IMG/VR virus record: IMGVR_UViG_3300042261_001168
Span: 1-22,218 of that record
Length of the DNA stretch: 22,218 nucleotides
DNA from: a virus
Strand: one strand, 5' to 3'
The notes beneath the pieces are model-generated. The model was not told the origin of the DNA. It worked only from the letters and a program-made list of their open reading frames with translations, and did not search any database. A program made the translations under genes and the position numbers. Below are positions 6,885 through 15,192 of this stretch, one piece after another (within the stretch, counting starts at the first letter, position 1; every line of letters starts with the position of its first letter).

Positions 6885-8962
6885 CAGGTGTAAACCTCGT
6901 GTTCATAGACAAAGAGCTCGAGCGCGGTCACCACCTCATCTACCGGGCGAATGCGCGAGACGATGCACAGCACGGCCGCGGTCGCGCTCAGTAGCGGGTG
7001 GCTGATCGCAATGGCCTGGCCGATCCAGAAATTACGCCCGTCCAGCTCGGTCTCGGCGGTCACCATGCGGCGCCGAAGCCGGGTCTGTTTCCAGAAGCGC
7101 TTGGCGTAGGCTTCCGCCTCGGGGCGGTTGCGACACCCCCACAGCACCATCTTGTCAGGGTTCACGGCCGCTTCCGGCCACAGGGCATATTGCGGGGCGT
7201 TGTCCTTGGGGTCCCGGTATTCGACCTCGACCCCATCATAGTCGCGCGAGTCGAAGAACATGTGGGCCATGGACAGGCTCTTGAGCTGATCGGTATTGAG
7301 CGTGGCCTGGGGAATGGTGTGCGGGGCGTCCTCGACGATGCTCAGGGTCGAGCCGAGGGTGATTGGGATGGCGTGTTGCTTCTGGATCACCAGGTGCAGG
7401 GCGTCCCAGATGGTGGTCGACTGGTCGAACACGGCGTCGAAGGTGGGCGCCCCCCAGCGGGTCTTGAGCGTGGCCAGGGTCGGGGCGTCCAGTTCAGCCG
7501 CCGGGCGGCGACCGCCATAGACCGGGTTGGTGAAGACATCGGAAAAGCAGTCGAGCGGATGCTTAAGGTTTGCCCCGGAGCCGTCCAGGCGCGTGGCGCA
7601 GACCCGGATGCGGGTATGCACGTCCGACGGAATACCCTCGGACGCCTTGATCTTGATGGCCATCAGGGTGACGTCACCATAGATGTTCTGGCCATACTCC
7701 GGGCTCTTGGGCGCCAGCACCGACCGGGCCGCGGTCCAGTAGACCGACGATTGGCTGCCCGCGTCGCGCATCTTGGTGCGCATGCGTTGCGCTGTCACCT
7801 CCCAGCGGCGCAGGCCGGAGACTTGCTCCTGAACCGGGTGCGTGATAGTGCGGCGTTGCGGGGTGGTCGAGCAGATCCACTCTGAATGCCAGAAATACGA
7901 TGAGGCGCCGGTGCGATTGCCGTCCTCGTCGATCTCGTAGGCCATGAACTTGATGCGATTGTAGTAGGGGATAGTCTGGCCGGTCGGCGTCCGCTCGCCG
8001 GTACCCGGATTGCCGATGATCTCCTGGGTATAGCATCCGTTCGGCCACACCAGGTCATAGATCAGCCACTCAGCCCCCCAGTGCCCGGTCGGCACGACCA
8101 CAAAAGGGCCAATGACCGGCCCCTCCACATCCTCGCCCCCATCGCCGGCCGACTGGTCGGCCAATTCCTGGTCCGAGACCTCGGGGGCGGTATAGACGTT
8201 CTCGTAGAAATACCAGAATGGCCGTGCCCCTTGCAGCACGCCAAAGGTGCGCTGGTGAGCGCTGGGCGGGACCAGGGCATATTGCACGACCCCCAGGGCG
8301 TGATGAGAAGAATCGTACTCGCGCCCGCCCACCTGCACGCAATGCACGTCGAACAGCCCCTGCCCGAGGCACAGGAACAGGACGGCAAATTGAGACTGAT
8401 CCATGCCGGCGCGGATATCGTAGAAATAATACGGCTGGCTGATGAGATCCGGGACCAGGCGGTTGGTGCCGTAGGCCACCGGGATGGTCTGGCCGACGCG
8501 CACGGTGTTGAGCTGGCCGTTGAAGGAATAGACGGTGCCGGGGGAGGTGGCCCCGTTGACGGCCGCGATAGCCCCCTGACTCTGCGGGGCGTAGGACGGC
8601 GCGGCGGGCTTGCTGGCCTTGGGGCTGATGAGCTTCGAGAGGCCGTAGGACACCCCGAAGCCGACCGCCGCGTTGACGATCAGCGCTCCCGCGGTGCCGG
8701 CGGCGAACCAACTGCCGATGACCGGGACCAGGGCCAAGGCCGGGGCCGCGGGGGCAATGGCAATCGTCACCAGGTCGGTATCGCCCAGCACGGTGTCGTA
8801 ATCGGCGACGGGCAGCCGCTTCAGGTTCAGGGCCGTGACATGGGGGCCGTGGAAGCCGTGGGGGAAGACCCGCAGCAGGAACGCGATCAACGGCCCGGTA
8901 TGGGCAAAACAGCGCGCCTCGCCCGGCGCAAAGGGGTTGCACGTGACGACTATCCGGCCCAT
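6884..8962 (-). CDS. J-like tail tip / host specificity protein
   Basis: A 692-residue protein starting MGRIVVTCNPFAPGEARCFA. The frame remains open to 9193, but only across the peptidase gene, so I use the ATG at 8962. Residues ~65-112 form a hydrophobic, Ala/Gly-rich stretch (ALALVPVIG, FAAGTAGALIVNAAVGFGVS) often seen near the N-terminus of J/TipJ proteins, which may hold the tip or enter the membrane. The middle contains GQTIPVAYGTNRLVPDLISQ and AVLFLCLGQGLFDVHCVQVG, and the C-terminal third contains TIWDALHLVIQKQHAIPITL, DYDGVEVEYRDPKDNAP and a final Phe/Tyr-rich end. These elements match the TipJ-type phage tail family (PF13550), which forms the tip and closes the tail. Compared with lambda gpJ (over 1100 residues) it is short, so receptor recognition probably lies in the downstream genes. 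Confidence 0.8.
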   Translation of the reverse strand: MGRIVVTCNPFAPGEARCFAHTGPLIAFLLRVFPHGFHGPHVTALNLKRLPVADYDTVLGDTDLVTIAIAPAAPALALVPVIGSWFAAGTAGALIVNAAVGFGVSYGLSKLISPKASKPAAPSYAPQSQGAIAAVNGATSPGTVYSFNGQLNTVRVGQTIPVAYGTNRLVPDLISQPYYFYDIRAGMDQSQFAVLFLCLGQGLFDVHCVQVGGREYDSSHHALGVVQYALVPPSAHQRTFGVLQGARPFWYFYENVYTAPEVSDQELADQSAGDGGEDVEGPVIGPFVVVPTGHWGAEWLIYDLVWPNGCYTQEIIGNPGTGERTPTGQTIPYYNRIKFMAYEIDEDGNRTGASSYFWHSEWICSTTPQRRTITHPVQEQVSGLRRWEVTAQRMRTKMRDAGSQSSVYWTAARSVLAPKSPEYGQNIYGDVTLMAIKIKASEGIPSDVHTRIRVCATRLDGSGANLKHPLDCFSDVFTNPVYGGRRPAAELDAPTLATLKTRWGAPTFDAVFDQSTTIWDALHLVIQKQHAIPITLGSTLSIVEDAPHTIPQATLNTDQLKSLSMAHMFFDSRDYDGVEVEYRDPKDNAPQYALWPEAAVNPDKMVLWGCRNRPEAEAYAKRFWKQTRLRRRMVTAETELDGRNFWIGQAIAISHPLLSATAAVLCIVSRIRPVDEVVTALELFVYEHEVYT

Positions 8963-9366
8963 GGACCGACCCACTGGTAATACTCGATGCGGTGGTAGCC
9001 CTGCCGGCGCAGGGTGCCCTCGGGCGCGACGATGACCCCCAGGGCCTCGGTGGTGGTGAGGATGCCGAAGGGGGTAACGATACCGACATGGTGGATCGCC
9101 TGACGGGTGCTCATCGCCACCACGGCGCCGGTGATCGGGGACAGCAGATGACGCCAGCGCGGCGAGCGGACCTCGGCCTCCATGATGCGGCAAGCGCCGG
9201 CCTGGTCACTGATCCAGTCGCCCGGCACCGGCCGGCCCAGCCCGGTCAGGACGGCCGCCACCACGCCCCAGCAGTCATAGGCCTCCGGCCCGCGACCGCC
9301 CCAGGCGAAGGGGGCGCCGAGCAGGGGGCGGATGAGGTCGGCCCAGTCGTCGCGGGTGGTCTTCAT
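8950..9366 (-). CDS. NlpC/P60-family tail peptidase
   Basis: A 138-residue cysteine peptidase. The active-site Cys32 sits in GPEAYDCWGVVAAVL after the usual 'GapfaWGGrGpe.yDCwGlv' entry, and the catalytic His93 is in AIHHVGIV, preceded by the strand GAVVAMST. These are the hallmarks of NlpC/P60 enzymes, which cut peptide cross-links in peptidoglycan. Phage members (lambda gpK-like) sit at the tail tip and help DNA entry. With the transglycosylase in the tape measure, the tail carries enzymes for both the sugar and the peptide part of the wall. Its start overlaps the previous stop (ATGA) and its end overlaps the J-like gene by 13 bases. Confidence 0.88.
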   Translation of the reverse strand: MKTTRDDWADLIRPLLGAPFAWGGRGPEAYDCWGVVAAVLTGLGRPVPGDWISDQAGACRIMEAEVRSPRWRHLLSPITGAVVAMSTRQAIHHVGIVTPFGILTTTEALGVIVAPEGTLRRQGYHRIEYYQWVGPWAG

Positions 9367-9878
9367 GTCCGGCGCACTCCCGGGAACTTGTCCACGCGGT
9401 AGACCTCGGTGGGAAACATGTGGTTCAGGATGTCGGAACGGCTCGCGGTCACCGAGACCCCCTGTTCTGTGATCGTCACCGAGGACAGGTAGAACTCGGT
9501 CCAGGGGTAGGACTGCGGCAGGGGGTCACCCTCTATATAAATGGAGTGGCGGCAGGAGACCGGGGACGATGGGTCTTGGATGGCCTGGTCCAGGAACGCC
9601 TTGGCCTCGCCCTGGATACCGCACCAGACGATACGCAGGTCCTGGTTGCCGCTATCGTCCAGGGTCGGCATCTCGATCTGGGCCGGGACCGGCAGGAACA
9701 GGACCATCGGTCCTTTGCCGTCGCCGTTGGTGTCGATGTCGACATACGCCTCGACCTCTTCATAGTGGTCGATCAGGTAGCGCGTGGTGGCCTTTGGATG
9801 CGACAGGATGAAGGCGTTGTGCCAGTCGATGGCGACTTCCGTGCTGTAGCGCTCCTGTAGCTCGGCGGAGAGGGTCAT
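9363..9878 (-). CDS. DUF1833-like minor tail protein
   Basis: A 171-residue protein between the tape measure and the NlpC/P60 gene. It contains SAELQERYSTEVAIDWHNAF, TTRYLIDHYEEVEAYVDI, then VLFLPVPAQIEMPTLDDSGN, DLRIVWCGIQGEAKAFLDQ and a closing TASRSDILNHMFPTEVYRVD with KFPGV. The layout of beta strands (ligand-like loop, 'flP...eiplp.lddsG..dl.i.w' and a final 'D.ln..fP...y....FPGl') corresponds to the DUF1833 family, which in many siphophages and prophages lies at this place in the tail-tip cluster. It probably forms part of the distal tail. The start overlaps the tape measure stop by one base and its end overlaps the next gene by four (ATGA). Confidence 0.65.
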   Translation of the reverse strand: MTLSAELQERYSTEVAIDWHNAFILSHPKATTRYLIDHYEEVEAYVDIDTNGDGKGPMVLFLPVPAQIEMPTLDDSGNQDLRIVWCGIQGEAKAFLDQAIQDPSSPVSCRHSIYIEGDPLPQSYPWTEFYLSSVTITEQGVSVTASRSDILNHMFPTEVYRVDKFPGVRRT

Positions 9879-12800
9879 CAGCGGCCCCTCCGCAGTCCTG
9901 GATAGGCGCCCTCGGCGGCCCGGGCTACGTCGGTACCCCCGCGGCGGAAATCGTCCGCGATCACGGCGCGGATGATGTCGATGGTGATGCCGCCCTGGCC
10001 GTCCGACTGGGTGCGCGCATCCTGCCCCGGGAGGTTGTTGACCGTGACGTTGACGGCCGGTTGGGCCAGTTGGGCCTTTACCCCCAGGTCACCACCGATG
10101 CGGGTGAGCGGCAGGATGGCCTCGGGGCCGGCCTCGCCCATCAAGCCGGTGCCCTGGGCGTAGCGATGATGGCCGGGGATGGCCAGCGGGAACAGGGTGG
10201 GGGCGGTGATGATGCCTTGACCGACCCCGGACAGCACGACCCCGCCCTGGGCGAAGCCAAAGAGACCCCCGAGCCATGAGCCGATGCCAGACATCGCCAT
10301 GGAGCCGGCCGCCTGGGCCGCACCGCTGGCAGGCGATGCACCGGAGACGCCAAAAGCGCTCTTCAGGGCATTGCCCACGGCCTCGGCGATCGGCTGGACG
10401 ATGAGGAGTTGAATCACGATCTGTTCGATCTGCTGGACCAGGGATTCCATCACGGAGCGGGCCGTGACGCCCCCTTGGGCCATCTGCCCGAACGCGTCGC
10501 CAAAGGCCCGGCCCATATCGCGGGCGGCATCGGCGACCCGATCGGTACTGTTCTGCATGTCGGCAATCCGCGCCTTGCTCGCGTCTTGCTCCCGGGCGGT
10601 ACTCCCCGCCTGGTCGATGATCCCCGCGCGGCGTTGCGTGATGGTGTCACGGGCGCGGGTATAGGCATCGACCTGGGTCATGTCAACCCGTTTGCCAGTC
10701 TGCACGGCGTCGAGCGCCGCGGCCCGCGCGGCTTCGGCCTGGCGGGTGTTGATCTCCAGGAGCTGGTTGTTGATCACCAGGGCGGCATTGGCGCGCGCCT
10801 GCTCCTCAGCGGTCTGGCTGAGTGACTGGCGTTGGTCGGTTAGGGAGCGGACGAAATCGTCTACCGGCTTGAGTGCCGCGGTATAGGCGTCGTCGGCCTG
10901 ATAGATGGCTTGCACGCCCGCCGCCAGGGCCTTGCGACTCTCCTCGACCCCTTGCGCCAACTCATCACGGAAAGCACGCCCACCCTGTTCGGCCAGCGGG
11001 ATCAGCTTATTCAGCGCCCACAGGGGGGATTTCTGGTCGGACTCATCGATATAGGCTTTCGTCTCGTCGGGGAGGGTGCCGCTTTGGGCCCGCGCAGGCC
11101 CCGCGTTGTAGGCCCAGAGGGCCTTGGGCAGGCTCCCGAATTGCTCCATGAGCCGGGCCAGATAGGAAGTGCCGGCCTCGATATTGGCCTTGGGGTCGGT
11201 CAGGATGGCTTGCGGATCGATCCCTAACCGGCCGCCCAGGTCCTTGGCCGTCGGCGGCGTGATCTGCATCAACCCCTTGGCCTTGCCGGAGTCGGCATTG
11301 GGCCGGAAGCGCGATTCGGCATTGATCACGGATAGGATCGCCTCGCGCGCCACGCCATAGCGCTGGGCCATCTCGTCGACGACCGGCAGGATATCGATCA
11401 GCGTCTGTTTTTGTGCCGCGCCCAGCTTGAGCACCGCGGCGACCCGGCTGGCATACTCCTCCAGCGTCGCTTCCTGGGCCTGTTGGGCCTTGGTGAGCTT
11501 ACCGGTTCCTTCCGCGGCGTCTAGGGTCACGGTCTTGAGCCAACGCAGTTGCTCGATGGCCTTCTCACGGGTGATGTCGCCCGCCGCCAGTTGGTTGTTG
11601 ACGACCTTAGCCCCGTCCGCAAAGTCACGCGCGGCCTTGTCCGACTTGTCGTATTGCTCCCGAACCTTTTGCCAGGCGGCGGCGGCACTGTCTTTGGCGG
11701 CCTGGGAGGCATCCTTGGCCCCACTGGTGACCCCGGCTTTGGCGGCGTCCTGAATCCGGCGAATCTCGGTTTCGACCTGGGTGAGCTGGGCGGTGGTGTC
11801 TTTGATCTCGGCCCGGACGACGGCCAGATCTCTGGAGGCGCCGGGCTTGATGCCCTCCCCTGGAAGGAGGTCTTGCAGGCGCTGGTTTTGCTGACCGAGT
11901 TGGCCTTTCAGGTCCATCCGCTGCCCGACCAGCTCGTTGAAGCGGTCTTGTTCGCTTCTTGCTGTCGAGACAAGCGGAGCGCCGGTCGCCGGGTCTTTCG
12001 TCAGGCGCATGGACGCCGGCGCCAGAGAACCGCTGAGGCGATCCCCCAGCACCTCAAGGCCAGCCGCGCCCAGGCTGGTATAGAACTGCCACATCTCCGA
12101 CAGCTTCAGCTTTTGATCGACCGCGGCAAACATCCGCTGAGCGGCATTCGCGAAGCGGCTTTCCTGTTGCTCCAACATCTGCGGGATTTCGGCAAACTTG
12201 GGTCGCAGGTCGGCAAACAACTCCTGGAAGGCGGCGGCCACCACCGCGGAGGTGAGTTGGCCCTGCTCGCCGAGCTTTTTCAGTGATTCATTGGTGCCGA
12301 GGATGCGCTGGATGATCTTTTCGAGCTGGACGCCCAGCCCGCCGGCATTCTGGGCAATGACGGTGAGTTCATCGCCATTCAGCACACCACCCGAGAGGGC
12401 CTGTCCGAGTTGGAGTGTCACCGCGGCGGCGGCCTGGCCCTGCACCCCATAGACGCGCATGGCGCTGGTCAGGTCGGTGGCGAACTGGATCGAGTCTTTG
12501 AAACCGAGCCCGACCTTGCTGAGGGCAGGCACAAACTGATTGAGCTGGTCACGGGCATCCGTCAGTCCGATGCCCAGTTTCTGGGCGTACTGATAGAGAT
12601 CCTGGAAGCCCCCGGCATTGCCTGAGAGTTGCTTGATGGAGGTGCCCATGGAGCGCAGGCTATCCCCGGTCAGCCCGATCTGGCGGATGGCCATAGCCAG
12701 CCCGGTCACGCCCGCCCCGGCGGCCAAGCCTTTCAGCTCATCACTCATGGCGCCGAGCAGTTGCCCGGTCTCCTTGGCCTGTTTGCCAAGCTGTTTGGTC

Positions 12801-12883
12801 GAGTCCTCAACTCGTCGAATACCCGTTACTGCCGCCGAACCGTCGGCATTGATGCGGATCGCGAGTGTCATGTCACCGGCCAT
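9878..12883 (-). CDS. Tail tape measure protein with lytic transglycosylase domain
   Basis: A 1001-residue protein with a strong ribosome binding site (GGGGAGG, five bases before the ATG). Residues ~1-230 form the tape measure N-terminal domain (GLAMAIRQIGLTGDSLRSMG..., ALSGGVLNGDELTVIAQNAG), as in the family with a conserved 'Gel.geElr.l.e.apg' motif. Helical segments follow (~300-480). Residues ~505-612 are an SLT (soluble lytic transglycosylase) domain: catalytic Glu523 in INAESRF, GLMQI at 537-541 and AYNAG at 591-595. Further coiled coils run to ~770, hydrophobic helices lie around 800-880, and the end has GLMGEAGPEAILPLTR (~913-928), the usual tape measure C-terminus. It sets tail length, and the enzyme domain probably opens peptidoglycan during DNA entry. 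Its stop overlaps the next start (TGATG). Confidence 0.92.
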   Translation of the reverse strand: MAGDMTLAIRINADGSAAVTGIRRVEDSTKQLGKQAKETGQLLGAMSDELKGLAAGAGVTGLAMAIRQIGLTGDSLRSMGTSIKQLSGNAGGFQDLYQYAQKLGIGLTDARDQLNQFVPALSKVGLGFKDSIQFATDLTSAMRVYGVQGQAAAAVTLQLGQALSGGVLNGDELTVIAQNAGGLGVQLEKIIQRILGTNESLKKLGEQGQLTSAVVAAAFQELFADLRPKFAEIPQMLEQQESRFANAAQRMFAAVDQKLKLSEMWQFYTSLGAAGLEVLGDRLSGSLAPASMRLTKDPATGAPLVSTARSEQDRFNELVGQRMDLKGQLGQQNQRLQDLLPGEGIKPGASRDLAVVRAEIKDTTAQLTQVETEIRRIQDAAKAGVTSGAKDASQAAKDSAAAAWQKVREQYDKSDKAARDFADGAKVVNNQLAAGDITREKAIEQLRWLKTVTLDAAEGTGKLTKAQQAQEATLEEYASRVAAVLKLGAAQKQTLIDILPVVDEMAQRYGVAREAILSVINAESRFRPNADSGKAKGLMQITPPTAKDLGGRLGIDPQAILTDPKANIEAGTSYLARLMEQFGSLPKALWAYNAGPARAQSGTLPDETKAYIDESDQKSPLWALNKLIPLAEQGGRAFRDELAQGVEESRKALAAGVQAIYQADDAYTAALKPVDDFVRSLTDQRQSLSQTAEEQARANAALVINNQLLEINTRQAEAARAAALDAVQTGKRVDMTQVDAYTRARDTITQRRAGIIDQAGSTAREQDASKARIADMQNSTDRVADAARDMGRAFGDAFGQMAQGGVTARSVMESLVQQIEQIVIQLLIVQPIAEAVGNALKSAFGVSGASPASGAAQAAGSMAMSGIGSWLGGLFGFAQGGVVLSGVGQGIITAPTLFPLAIPGHHRYAQGTGLMGEAGPEAILPLTRIGGDLGVKAQLAQPAVNVTVNNLPGQDARTQSDGQGGITIDIIRAVIADDFRRGGTDVARAAEGAYPGLRRGR

Positions 12884-12885
12884 CG

Positions 12886-13742
12886 TTACCTCCCCTGGCC
12901 GCGGCTGGACCGCTTGGCGAGGGCCTCAGCGGCGGCCTGGCGGGCGGCTTGCAGTCCCCGCTCGCGCTGCTCGCGCTGGTCCAGAATAACCCGTAGCCGG
13001 CGCTCCAGCAGGGCCAGATGGCCCCAGACGGTGGTCCAGGAGGCGCTGGCCAGGCCGTGCAGGCGCAACACGGCCGGGACCGCGGACCGCTCGAACCCGG
13101 GTTGGCCGCCCTGCCCGGAGCGCCAGGCGGGCAGCAGGTCCAGGAAGCATTGCACCACCGGGACCGCCCCGGGCAGCAGCTCAGGGGCGGCACAGGATGG
13201 GCACCAGGTGCGCTCGCCGCGCTGGTTCATACAGCCGTCGCAGTCGCTGGCGCCGGCCCCGTGTGCGGCTCCGGGTCCGGCTGGCCCCCGGCGCTGGGCG
13301 CGGGGTCCGGTGTCGGTGTACCAGTCGAGCCAGTCGAGGAGGTTTTTTTTAACCCGACCTCGGTGCTCGCATCCAACAGCGCCGTCCAGAGGGGGCGCAG
13401 GAATTGCACCATGCGCAGGACCACGGCCAGCGTCTCGGCATTGACCGGCACCCGATGGCCGGTGTCGGCGTCCTCGATGTCCCAGTCCAGGATGTGCTGG
13501 GCGAGCAGGTCGCGCATGCGCGCCAGTTCGGCCGGGTCCAGTTCGGCCAGGATCATCTCATGGGTGTCCGGGGTGTCCGCCTGGATCGCGCTGATCAGGC
13601 GCAGGCGCCGGGCGGTCTCCTGCGCGGCCTGGTCGGTATCGAGCAGGCGGAAGCGCACCGGCACCTCGACGATAGCCCCGTCTACCGGCACGCGGGCCGG
13701 AAACCAGGTGGTGGGCGGCGTGGTGAGCGAGAGACGGAACAT
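12886..13742 (-). CDS. Tail assembly chaperone, -1 frameshift fusion (gpGT-like)
   Basis: Reading 133 codons from 13742 and then shifting -1 at the A-run (next codon AAC at 13344) gives a 285-residue protein without stops. After the shift it reads NLLDWLDWYTDTGPRAQRRG, then a four-cysteine motif CDGC (residues 168-171) and CPSC (181-184), and ends in a long helix (LEFRRL-like region and RGLQAARQAAAEALAKRSSR). The first CxxC lies entirely upstream of the only ATG of the second frame (Met172, at 13230), so separate translation from that ATG would lose half of a likely zinc-binding site. This favours fusion by frameshift. A separate 114-residue protein from 13230 remains possible because the ATG overlaps the gpG-like stop. 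The GT form is known in other phages to be needed in small amounts for tail assembly. Confidence 0.75.
13227..13742 (-). CDS. Tail assembly chaperone, unshifted product (gpG-like)
   Basis: A 171-residue protein between tail tube and tape measure, the fixed place of tail assembly chaperones in long-tailed phages. It begins MFRLSLTTPPTTWFPARVPV and VPVRFRLLDTDQAAQETARR (beta then helix), with helices around EMILAELDPAELARMRDLLA and LRMVQFLRPLWTALLDAST. The final ~38 residues are low-complexity Pro/Thr/Ala (GSTGTPTPDPAPSAGG...) and look like the short tail translated when ribosomes do not shift. In lambda, gpG and the frameshift product gpGT bind the tape measure protein and recruit tube subunits; the same role is inferred here. 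The stop overlaps an ATG (ATGA at 13230) that could allow independent starts in the second frame. Confidence 0.75.
   Translation of the reverse strand: MFRLSLTTPPTTWFPARVPVDGAIVEVPVRFRLLDTDQAAQETARRLRLISAIQADTPDTHEMILAELDPAELARMRDLLAQHILDWDIEDADTGHRVPVNAETLAVVLRMVQFLRPLWTALLDASTEVGLKKTSSTGSTGTPTPDPAPSAGGQPDPEPHTGPAPATATAV
13344..13350 (-). promoter_or_regulatory. Slippery site for -1 ribosomal frameshift
   Basis: On the coding strand the sequence is GGG TTA AAA AAA ACC, giving the heptamer A AAA AAA (last base of TTA plus two AAA codons) inside a run of eight A. The two Lys tRNAs can re-pair after moving back one base, and the next codon is then AAC. A purine-rich, Shine-Dalgarno-like GAGGT lies about 6 bases upstream, similar in kind to the stimulator of E. 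coli dnaX. A possible GC hairpin (CCCCGCGC/GCGCCGGGG) lies about 38 bases downstream, farther than usual. The position within the chaperone gene is exactly where such sites occur in many tailed phages. Confidence 0.8.
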
Positions 13743-14728
13743 CAGAGCGACCCCGCGGCGATCATGTTCTTGAGCGTGACCTCGATCCCCAGGTCGGCCC
13801 CGTCGGCAAAGGCCTCGAAGGACAGCGGCAGCATGATGCCGCTCTCGGTCGTGATGGGGGGGGAGGTGTGGATGATATCGGCGTCGGTAATGAGGAAGGA
13901 CAGCTTCTCGTCCCCGGCCGTGCCGTCCCCGGCACCCTTGGTCAGGATCAGCTCGATACTGATGGCCGTATTGGCGATGGCCTTCTCCAACAGGGTGAAG
14001 GAGTCGAACACCAGTTCCAGCGACCCAGCCACCGCGCAGCGGCCCTCGGGCAAGGCATAGCGCTGACCGCCCGAGCAGAGGGTATACAGGTCGCCGTTCA
14101 TGGCGTTGTCGATGGTCAAGTCGGCGGTCGAGACGGTGCAGACCGCGGACCCGTCGATCTTGACGGTGGCTTCGTAGGCCGAAAAGCCGTTATTCCCCGG
14201 GTCGGTCAGACCGGAGTCCAGCGCCGCCGCGCCGATGGTATGGGACTTGGCGAGCACGTCCAGGGCCAGCATCACGAACCCGGACGAGGGGATCTTCAGG
14301 CTGCCTTTGGTCAGCCGACACCCGGCGAAGAGTTCGGTCTTGCCGGTAATCTCCGGCGTCCAGTCCTTTTCCAGCGTGAAGCCTTCCGGCAGGGTGGCAG
14401 GCTTGAACACATGGGTCCAGGGGGCCGCGGCCGGGTCACCGGTACCGGTCGTGGTCGGGGTGCCGAGCAGATGGCGCAGCCAGTAACCGATGTTCTCCGG
14501 GGCGACCTCGGCATTGAGGGTGCCGCCCGGCGCCAGGTTGCCACGCGCCGAGCGCCGCACGCCACGGCTCTGGCCGATGGTCTGTGATTTGGTCAGCGCC
14601 TGGTTGGGGCTGATGTCCAGCGAGGTGAAATAGCACACGCGCCCGGCGGGCGAGGAGGAGGGGGTCACGCCCCAGGTGGTCTCGTCGAACAGCCCGACCT
14701 TGCAATTGGCGCCGGAAACTTGGGTCAT
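13742..14728 (-). CDS. Tail tube protein
   Basis: A 328-residue protein starting MTQVSGANCKVGLFDETTWG. This opening ('...a..vG.EttwGv.p.....') with a following INPNQ/ISPNQ-type segment (TSLDISPNQALTKSQTIGQS) is typical of long-tail tube proteins in many proteobacterial prophages. The rest is beta-rich (RRSARGNLAPGGTLNAEVAP, ENIGYWLRHLLG, PSSGFVMLALDVLAK) and ends with LPLSFEAFADGADLGIEVTL. It should polymerise as rings around the tape measure. I chose the ATG at 14728, which has AAGGA just upstream and lies 5 bases past the gp37-like stop; the frame continues to 14800 but would overlap the previous gene by 67 bases. Its stop overlaps the start of the chaperone gene. Confidence 0.75.
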   Translation of the reverse strand: MTQVSGANCKVGLFDETTWGVTPSSSPAGRVCYFTSLDISPNQALTKSQTIGQSRGVRRSARGNLAPGGTLNAEVAPENIGYWLRHLLGTPTTTGTGDPAAAPWTHVFKPATLPEGFTLEKDWTPEITGKTELFAGCRLTKGSLKIPSSGFVMLALDVLAKSHTIGAAALDSGLTDPGNNGFSAYEATVKIDGSAVCTVSTADLTIDNAMNGDLYTLCSGGQRYALPEGRCAVAGSLELVFDSFTLLEKAIANTAISIELILTKGAGDGTAGDEKLSFLITDADIIHTSPPITTESGIMLPLSFEAFADGADLGIEVTLKNMIAAGSL

Positions 14729-14733
14729 GGTCC

Positions 14734-15192
14734 TTAAACCTCTTGATACATGTGTGGGCAGGTCGACAGGCCCCGCTCGGCAGCGTAGCTGTCGATCCAA
14801 GTGAATACAGGGGGCTCGATGCTGAGCAACTGACCGCGCTGATAGAGCACCGGCCCCCAGTCCGCGGAGGGTCGCAGCCCTTCCAGCAGGTCGTAGACGG
14901 CCCGGCGATAGGTGCCGATCAGCGCCAACGCGCTCACATCCGCGGCGGCGAGCTGCTCCACGCTGAACAGGATGTCGAACGTCGAGGTCAGGGTCCGTCC
15001 CGCGGTCCGGCCCGGGGGACCGGCCATCGTGCTGCTGGTGGGCACCACCGACAGGGTGGGATAGTTCAGGATGACCTGCCCGGGTTGCGACCGCCGGGGG
15101 GAGCCGAGTACCTGCACCTGCCGCACCGGGTGGGCGGGCAGGCTCAGCAACGGCGTCAGGACGGTGACCACCCAGGCCGGGTCCAGGAACAT
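14734..15192 (-). CDS. Mu gp37-like protein (DUF1834), probable tail terminator
   Basis: A 152-residue protein directly behind the gp36-like gene, the expected gp37 position. It has a beta strand-rich first half (RQVQVLGSPRRSQPGQVILN, YPTLSVVPTSS), then TLTSTFDILFSVEQLAAADV, a helix (RRAVYDLLEGLRPSADWGPV) and an end containing FTWIDSYAAERGLST. The helix followed by 'gLRPs..wgPVlyqrGqLlsie' resembles the DUF1834/gp37 family, whose members are thought to cap the tail tube next to the head. Together with the gp36-like gene it is the best evidence for a Mu-type head-tail joint. The assignment rests on pattern and order; no catalytic residues are expected. Confidence 0.55.
   Translation of the reverse strand: MFLDPAWVVTVLTPLLSLPAHPVRQVQVLGSPRRSQPGQVILNYPTLSVVPTSSTMAGPPGRTAGRTLTSTFDILFSVEQLAAADVSALALIGTYRRAVYDLLEGLRPSADWGPVLYQRGQLLSIEPPVFTWIDSYAAERGLSTCPHMYQEV

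Noticed and set aside
8963-9193. Longer start for the J-like protein at 9193.
   Set aside because: The extra residues are His/Arg/Pro-rich out-of-frame translation of the NlpC/P60 gene.
13343-13350. Run of eight A as a sequencing error that splits a single gene.
   Set aside because: It cannot be excluded from sequence alone, but the gene position, the in-frame slippery heptamer and the typical low-complexity unshifted tail favour true programmed frameshifting.
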